The position numbers and the translations under genes were made by a program. Source: Nemertoderma westbladi (Eukaryota > Xenacoelomorpha > Nemertodermatida > Nemertodermatidae). Taken from it: a stretch of DNA of 21,352 bases. The DNA lies in the NCBI GenBank assembly GCA_032718475.1, contig JAUCBJ010008267.1:1-21352 (forward strand). The letters are read 5' to 3'. Each line of letters opens with the position of its first letter. The stretch's first letter is position 1. The notes below the pieces were generated by a model. It was not told the DNA's origin and made no database searches. It saw only the letters and a program-made list of their open reading frames with translations. Below, in pieces: positions 16,835-21,352 of this stretch.

Positions 16835-18130
16835 ATGGCAATGAGCACCATGGGAGTAAGGAGGAAGAGAACAGTACTACTCAGAGTAGTACCGGTGAGA
16901 ATAATTGGAGAAAACGGACTATCGGTTACAACACTAATGTTGGTCGATATTGGAGCAGCGTTCACGCTAACAGAGAGTTGGGTGGCCGAGAAGATAGGAT
17001 TACAGATCAGGCCAAGTAAAATGGCGGTGACCATGATCTCGAGCAAAGATGAGGTCATGAAGATGAGGATGGGATGGTGTGAAATCAAAGCGATAACACC
17101 AGGGTGCGACTATGGGGCTACGGTCAAACCCATCCAAATAATAGAGTCGATCAACATCAATGTCAGGCGACCTACAAAGATCGAGATCGAGCAATACCGG
17201 TACCTGGACGACATTGACTTCTCCGTGCCCAAACTAGATGTTCTGAAAGTGTCTCTCATAGTCGGCATGGACTGTCCGACGGCCCATGAGAGACTACAAA
17301 CCATCTTAGGCGACGACAGAGAGCGAGCCATTCTCACGCCATTCGGGTGGACGCTCAGTGGCCCAATAAAGACGAGGATCCCGTTTAGCATATCCGAATC
17401 CTCTGGATGCATGCTGTCCAGTACCGTTGAGGAAATAGATCAGAAGCCAAAGACGGGTGATGGGGGGGTCTCATATGGGAAGCGGCCCGAGCAGAAGTCA
17501 AGGATGGGTGATGGGGAGGACCCATATGAGAAGCGGCCCGGGGAAGGATACCAGGAGTCGGGGATGGGTATGGATCTGGAACCACGCATAGTAGAAAGGG
17601 TGGAGGATGAATCCAGAGAAATACCACTGATAGAGGAGTCAGGATGAGGAGCAACAGCAAGAGAGTGGGCGGAGGAGAATGGGTTCAATGCACAGGACCT
17701 AGAGGCAATGGGATGGAACACGGACGTTCCTGGTGAGTATCAGTACGTGGATGGGGAAGAGTTGAGGGCGAGATATCCGGAGACATACCCGGAAGAGACG
17801 CCGATCCAACTGAAGAGTATACCGATACCAGGGGGATTGGACAAGAAGATAATGAGGAAAAGGAAGAAACACAAGAGAGTTGATCCATAGGGAGAGGAGT
17901 CGAGGATAAAGGATGATGGGAATGGGAAAGTTAGAGGAGACGTGTTGAACACGGGGCTGGTAGAGTGCGAGGGGGCATTAAATGTTAAACCATTTTGCGT
18001 ATCGAATAATGACCAAGGGTCATCGGGGGCTTTAATGCCAGTGCACATATTGAGGGGGAGGCTCAATTTTTTGAAGTTGGTTTGTGTAGAGCTGTGGAAG
18101 CAAGACGGTTTCAACCGTCGTCAACAGTAA
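16835..18130 (+). pseudogene. BEL/Pao protease region and pol remnant without reverse transcriptase
   Basis: This continues the gag frame without a shift, with TGA 17645-17647 and TAG 17888-17890 inside, and ends at TAA 18128-18130 within the 3' LTR. LLRVVPVRIIGENG and LMLVDIGAAFTLTESWVAEK, then IGLQI, form a retropepsin-like fold. The active-site triplet D-T/S-G is D-I-G (16946-16954), so ACT to ATT has probably inactivated it. LIVGMDCP and ILTPFGWTLSGPI follow, as in the BEL/Pao protease-to-RT junction. The RT is then absent. Instead there is an acidic region with two copies of a YEKRP/YGKRPEQK-like repeat, YPETYPEETPIQLKSIPIP, a Lys/Arg patch (KKIMRKRKKHKR) and GALMPVHILRGRLNFL just before the LTR. 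The last part could be the end of integrase, left after a deletion. Confidence 0.78.
18051..18063 (+). promoter_or_regulatory. Candidate polypurine tract
   Basis: TGAGGGGGAGG lies just upstream of the 3' LTR match, where LTR retroelements carry the purine tract that primes plus-strand DNA. About 14 bases separate it from the first base shared by both LTRs, more than usual, so the assignment is tentative. Confidence 0.4.
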
Positions 18131-18304
18131 CCATGCTATTATTATATTCTGATTGTGCTATAAACTCAGTTATTCTATCAGCCTTTGGCCTTTCAGACTC
18201 AGGTACTATAAGCCTTTCAGCAGCCAGCGGATGCGGCGACGCGTATTTACCAAAAGCAAACACATAAGTCGGGATTCCCTCGCCAACTGGGGGATCCCGT
18301 CACA
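18075..18304 (+). repeat. 3' LTR (shared portion)
   Basis: This matches 12687-12951 from AGTTGGTTTGTGTAGAGCTG to CCGTCACA. By eye it differs at about a dozen positions, many of them G/A or C/T (GTCGAC/GTCAAC, ACCGTG/ACCATG, CTCCGG/CTTTGG), plus a gap of about 34 bases. After it, at 18305, the sequence returns to the host fold-back repeat. Confidence 0.87.
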
Positions 18305-18391
18305 ATAACAATCTATAATGGGCTATAACTTCCGATAAAAAAGCTATAACCACCTATAACGAGCTATAATATGACAATTTACATTAAAAAA
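18305..18391 (+). repeat. Left terminal inverted repeat, inner part (split)
   Basis: ATAACAATCTATAATGGGCT, ATAACTTCCGATAAAAAAGC and TATAACCACCTATAACGAGC, followed by AATTTACATTAAAAAAAC, match the reverse complement of about 18777-18870. With 12271-12320 this rebuilds a full left arm of roughly 130 bp. The arm carries short internal repeats of the form CTATAACNNNCTATAAC. Confidence 0.87.
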
Positions 18392-18776
18392 ACGCCCCTT
18401 GGGTGTGTTTAACTTTTGGATTAACATGGTGGTCTGAAAAATACCGCAGGTTAAAAATTAGGGTAGGCCTCTGCCTATGCCTAATTGATACTGGTAAGTT
18501 TTTTTTATTGGCCTATATTTCTCACTATATTCCTGTATTCTATATTGACCAGAAGCTGACAGCGGATAGCAGGATGGAGGATAGACAGAGCACAGAGAGA
18601 TGGGAGATCTCTCCACTGCTGCACTGTCTGATAGTCAGATAATGCAGTAGTGGCATGCTGACTAATGCAGTAATGACTGATTTCGTGATACCACAAAGAT
18701 GAAAAGCATTATGGACTAAATAACCGAATTTCGTAACTAAATTACTGACTAAGAAAATAAATCCATTCTAAAATAT
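18392..18776. mobile_element. Core of the fold-back element
   Basis: About 385 bases lie between the inner ends of the two inverted arms. No transposase-like frame is present: the short open frames have no recognisable domain. It contains the close inverted pair ATTAGTCAGCATGCCACTAC and TAATGCAGTA-type repeats near 18640-18675. With its arms this makes a non-autonomous element of about 600-650 bp before the LTR insertion. Confidence 0.65.
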
Positions 18777-18906
18777 GTTTTTTTATTGTAAATTTTCAGA
18801 TTATAGCTCGTTATAGGTGGTTATAGCTTGTTATAGGAAGTTATAGCCCGTTATAGATCGTTATAGCCCGTTATAGATCGTTCTACCTTTTAGTACATAC
18901 CATAAT
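18777..18906 (-). repeat. Right terminal inverted repeat
   Basis: Read on the minus strand this gives GGTATGTACTAAAAGGTAGA, ACGATCTATAACGGGCTATA repeated once, ACTTCCTATAACAAGC, ACCACCTATAACGAGC and AATTTACAATAAAAAAAC. It matches 12271-12320 plus 18305-18391 in order. It is intact, so it defines the structure of the split left arm. Confidence 0.88.
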
Positions 18907-18913
18907 AGATAAG

Positions 18914-19070
18914 CAATAGGCCTATAGCAGTATAGGTAAGAATACTGAAACTGAATTATGAAGTAGGCCTAATACTGTAGGTACATCGGTACGAAACCAA
19001 ATAACAGAATACGTTCTTCTGAAGGTAATAGGCCTATCATCAGTACGAATACTGTAACTGAAGACTGAAG
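18914..19070 (+). repeat. 112-bp spaced direct repeat with ATAGGCCTAT
   Basis: AATAGGCCTATAGCAG followed by AAGAATACTGAAACTGAA (18915 onward) recurs as AATAGGCCTATCATCAG and ACGAATACTGTAACTGAA (19027 onward). GAAACCAAATAACAGAATA (about 18992) also matches GAAACCTAATAACAGAATA at about 12228, directly outside the left arm, so the fold-back element lies in a repeated setting. Confidence 0.75.
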
Positions 19071-19146
19071 CATGCGCCCATGTGAAGAATACCAGGATTT
19101 AAACTAAAATATTTGGTGCCGAAATACTTTTTTTTTGGTTGACAAG

Positions 19147-19357
19147 TAATTGTTTTTGGGGGATGAATAATTGTTTTTGGGGGATGAATAATTGTTTTTT
19201 GGGAGAAGAATAATTGTTTTTGGGGGATGAATAATTGTTTTTGGGGAATCAATAATTGTTTTTGGGGGACGAATAATTGTTTTTTGGGGACGAATAATTG
19301 TTTTTGGGGGATGAATAATTGTTTTTGGTGGATGAATAATTGTTTCTGGTGAGAGGG
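19147..19357. repeat. 21-bp tandem repeat, ten copies
   Basis: The unit TAATTGTTTTTGGGGGATGA+A starts at 19147, 19168, 19189, 19211, 19232, 19253, 19274, 19295, 19316 and 19337. The period is 21 bases with one 22-base step. Each unit has a T5-6 tract followed by a G4-5 tract. Twenty-one bases is two helical turns, so the T tracts are in phase and could bend the DNA. On the minus strand the unit reads as a seven-residue repeat, but the one-base slip breaks that frame, so coding is unlikely. Confidence 0.95.
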
Positions 19358-20214
19358 ATATTCAATATTGGAAGATGTGAATTGGTGCTACAAAAAAATT
19401 AATTTGGTAGAAAATAATATATTTTGGTGTTAAATCATCTAATTTGGGGTGGCATTCAATTAGTGGCGTAATTAATCACCGGAATGCCATCAAATTCTCA
19501 TTCTCATTGTATTTCGGACACTGGACGGGGACTGGTTCTCTCTCAAGGGCACTAATAAAATTATGTTATTACATTATATTTTAAATCGGCAAAAGTGTCT
19601 ACGAGTATAAATTAAAAATGTTCTTGAAGGTTGAATACTTCCGTAAAGTGGAGTTTGAGTCTGTTATATGCTTTAAAAATGACCAATATTCATAAAATTT
19701 AAAAAGAATGAAAATGGCTGTGATGAAGCGCAAATGTGTGGCGAATTCGAAAATCACTGGCTCCACGAAAAATTAGCATAATTAAGGGTCACAATAACTC
19801 GAAAACAAAACAACGAAATACTGATTTCAGATTCGGAATCAACATAAAATTTTACATCGGAAAACACATTAAAAAAATATGATGAAAAAAAGACTGGGGG
19901 TGAATACCGATACCGGTAGTGATGTTTGCATTGTACTGTAGCTACTGTATTTTATGGGAAACACATCCCGAGAAGACCTTATCCTTGAATTTACCTAAAG
20001 TAAACAAAAGTCAGTAATCTTACTGCGTACATAATAATGTCAACCCACAGGTCTCATCAATGCGGTCACTGCGCAAACCTTGACAATATTGCAAAGTCCG
20101 CTGATATTATTTTCCAACTTTTCAATTATAGTGCGGAACAACCAATTTAAACCATTACAACAACTAAGAAAACTATTATTAAAGGGACGCTTAAATATCT
20201 TTATAACTATAGAG
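19358..20214. other. Non-coding upstream region of the P450 gene
   Basis: AT-rich sequence without a credible frame. An imperfect inverted pair, GGCATTC / GAATGCC, lies near 19451-19487. A TTTATAACTATAGAG stretch just before the P450 ATG is AT-rich, but I do not claim a promoter. Any 5' non-coding exon or core promoter of the P450 should lie here. Confidence 0.45.
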
Positions 20215-21352
20215 ATGGATTATCTTATTGTATATACCAGTAGTGTAATAGTATTTCTTATTACATCCATATTAACTTATAAATGGTTTAACAATCCCCA
20301 CCGTGGCCTTCATTTACCTTATATGCCACGACTTATGTTCCCCTTTTACGATCCGCGATTCCAAAAAGAGATGTCATTAACAGGTAACAACAGACCCCAA
20401 GCCTTGTTCAACTTATCAAAGAAATACGGCAGTTTAATTCGACGCAGAATTCCGGGATTTCATGTCATGACAATCTTTGATTTTAAGGATATTAAAAAAG
20501 CATTTGTTGGTGAAGGACAGAAGACAAGTGACAGAGTTAACGTATTTGCGCTATTTAAGGAAATAACTTTTGACAAAAAGAGGGGTTTTACACCTGGAGT
20601 TATCTCTTCAAGTGGTCGCATTTGGAAGGGAACGCGTAAGTTTACACTTTCCGTATTCCGAAATATGGGATTGGGGACAAATATCATGGAAGAAAGAGTG
20701 ATGCAAGAGGCGATCTCATTAACTGACTATATTCATCAAATTAGTGGACCATTCAACCCTAGGGACCTCCTAGTTGCTAGTGTCTCTAATGTTATATGTG
20801 GCATTGTCTTTGGCCATCAGTATGAGTATAATGACAAATATTTTACCAAACAAATTCATTACCTGGACGAAATGTTCAAACTTCTCGGAAAACCTTCTCT
20901 GACATTATTTTGGCGGGCATTTATTAACGTTCCTGGCACAAATGCCAGAAAATTATTTATTATTAATAAAGAAATTCAAAAATTTATTCAAGAAGAAATT
21001 AACAGCCATAGAAGAAAGTTTGATGAAAACTGCGTCAACGACTTTATCGACGCGTATTTGGTGGAAGAAAAGAAGCACGGAAGTGACGACGATGTATTTA
21101 ATGAGTTCGGTTTGTACATAACAGTTCGTGACTTATTTTTCGCGGGCACTGAAACCACAAGCAGTGCTCTTAATTGGGCGATACTTTTCATGATTTTAAA
21201 CCCCATTATTCAAAAGAGAGCGCAGTGCGAAATCGACAGAGTAGTTGGAAGAGATCGTTTGCCGAAACTGTCGGATAGAAAGTATTTGATTTACGTTTCT
21301 GCGGTCATTGAGGAAGTTCTCAGGAGAGGTTGCATTGTCCCACAGCCCATAA
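20215..21352 (+). CDS. Cytochrome P450, CYP2-like, 5' part (cut by window end)
   Basis: This is an open frame of 379 codons from ATG 20215 to the right edge. Cytochrome P450s are haem monooxygenases. This one has an N-terminal hydrophobic anchor (residues about 3-20, LIVYTSSVIVFLITSIL), as expected for an endoplasmic reticulum membrane enzyme fed electrons by P450 reductase. Visible motifs are KKYGSLIRRRIPG (beta-1 region), helix C W137-KGT-R141 (WxxxR, haem propionate contact), helix I FFAGTETTSSAL with A310-G-T-E-T-T315 (oxygen activation), and helix K E367-V-L-R370 (ExxR). The PERF motif and the haem-binding cysteine loop lie beyond the window. The usual PPGP hinge after the anchor is replaced by HLPYMPRLMFPFYDPR. 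No intron interrupts 1.1 kb, whereas vertebrate CYP2 genes are split into about nine exons, so it may be a retrogene or come from an intron-poor lineage. The frame is clean and probably functional. Substrate unknown. Confidence 0.93.
   Translation, partial: MDYLIVYTSSVIVFLITSILTYKWFNNPHRGLHLPYMPRLMFPFYDPRFQKEMSLTGNNRPQALFNLSKKYGSLIRRRIPGFHVMTIFDFKDIKKAFVGEGQKTSDRVNVFALFKEITFDKKRGFTPGVISSSGRIWKGTRKFTLSVFRNMGLGTNIMEERVMQEAISLTDYIHQISGPFNPRDLLVASVSNVICGIVFGHQYEYNDKYFTKQIHYLDEMFKLLGKPSLTLFWRAFINVPGTNARKLFIINKEIQKFIQEEINSHRRKFDENCVNDFIDAYLVEEKKHGSDDDVFNEFGLYITVRDLFFAGTETTSSALNWAILFMILNPIIQKRAQCEIDRVVGRDRLPKLSDRKYLIYVSAVIEEVLRRGCIVPQPI

Larger units (their letters stand above)
12687..18304 (+). mobile_element. 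Decayed BEL/Pao-like LTR retrotransposon, internally deleted
   Basis: Matching LTR segments at 12687-12951 and 18075-18304 enclose, in order, a coiled-coil gag-like region, an Asn-rich and Arg/Glu-rich region, a gag region with a CCHC knuckle, and an aspartic protease followed by TPFGWTLSGPI. The last motif is typical of BEL/Pao polyproteins. Reverse transcriptase, RNase H and integrase are not visible, although the frame runs on into the 3' LTR. The element may start earlier, at TGTCAC 12429: 12425-12428 and 18305-18308 are both ATAA, a possible 4-bp target duplication. If so, the 3' LTR lacks about 260 bases of its start. The LTR copies differ at about a dozen sites plus one gap of about 34 bases, so the insertion is old. 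Confidence 0.85.

Noticed and set aside
18403-18642. Open frames in the fold-back core as a transposase
   Set aside because: Under 80 codons, no recognisable catalytic motif, and the element is only about 600 bp.
19040-19252. Minus-strand heptapeptide-repeat protein (PQKQLFI-type)
   Set aside because: It arises from the 21-bp repeat; the one 22-base step shifts the frame, and there is no non-repeat coding sequence.
19147-19357. CRISPR array or telomeric repeat
   Set aside because: Units are adjacent, with no unique spacers. The 21-base unit is not a known telomere repeat and is internal.
20460-21206. Minus-strand open frames opposite the P450
   Set aside because: They are shadows of the P450 frame, which has all expected motifs.

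Overview
The window looks like repeat-rich nuclear DNA of an invertebrate animal. The evidence is a BEL/Pao-type LTR retrotransposon, a truncated non-LTR retrotransposon, two tRNA-derived SINEs on opposite strands, fold-back elements, several tandem-repeat blocks and a CYP2-like cytochrome P450. There are no operons, bacterial-style gene packing or CRISPR arrays. I cannot name the phylum from sequence alone.

Layout. (1) 1-1829, minus strand: one open frame of 609 visible codons leaving the left edge, encoding an unrecognised protein with a long Ala/Glu/Lys coiled-coil repeat; it may be the gag-like N-terminal part of another retroelement. (2) 1830-5790: AT-rich non-coding DNA with ACCGGT-rich tandem repeats, a 288-bp tandem duplication, a 38-bp repeat and a 148-bp duplication. 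(3) 5791-12270: a repeat mosaic with a plus-strand SINE, a 5'-truncated LINE, a 142-147 bp tandem array, a hairpin, a fold-back element, a minus-strand SINE, and two short motifs (GTGAGTCCGTAACG and TCAAGTCTCCCTCA) that recur in two zones in largely opposite orientation. (4) 12271-18906: a fold-back element with about 130-bp terminal inverted repeats, whose left arm is split by a decayed BEL/Pao-like element (about 12687-18304, possibly from 12429). That element keeps both LTRs, a coiled-coil gag-like region, a gag/zinc-knuckle region and an aspartic protease, but has no recognisable reverse transcriptase, RNase H or integrase. (5) 19147-19357: ten copies of a 21-bp repeat. (6) 20215-21352, plus strand: the 5' 379 codons of a P450 without a visible intron, cut by the window edge before the haem-binding cysteine.

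The P450 is the only feature I would call an ordinary cellular gene with high confidence. The most informative structure is the decayed retroelement: about 4.9 kb of coding sequence with eight internal stop codons, none of them TAA, seven followed by G, and very few frame changes. I found no clear new functional system. The best candidates for new biology are the unidentified minus-strand protein and the two dispersed short-motif families.
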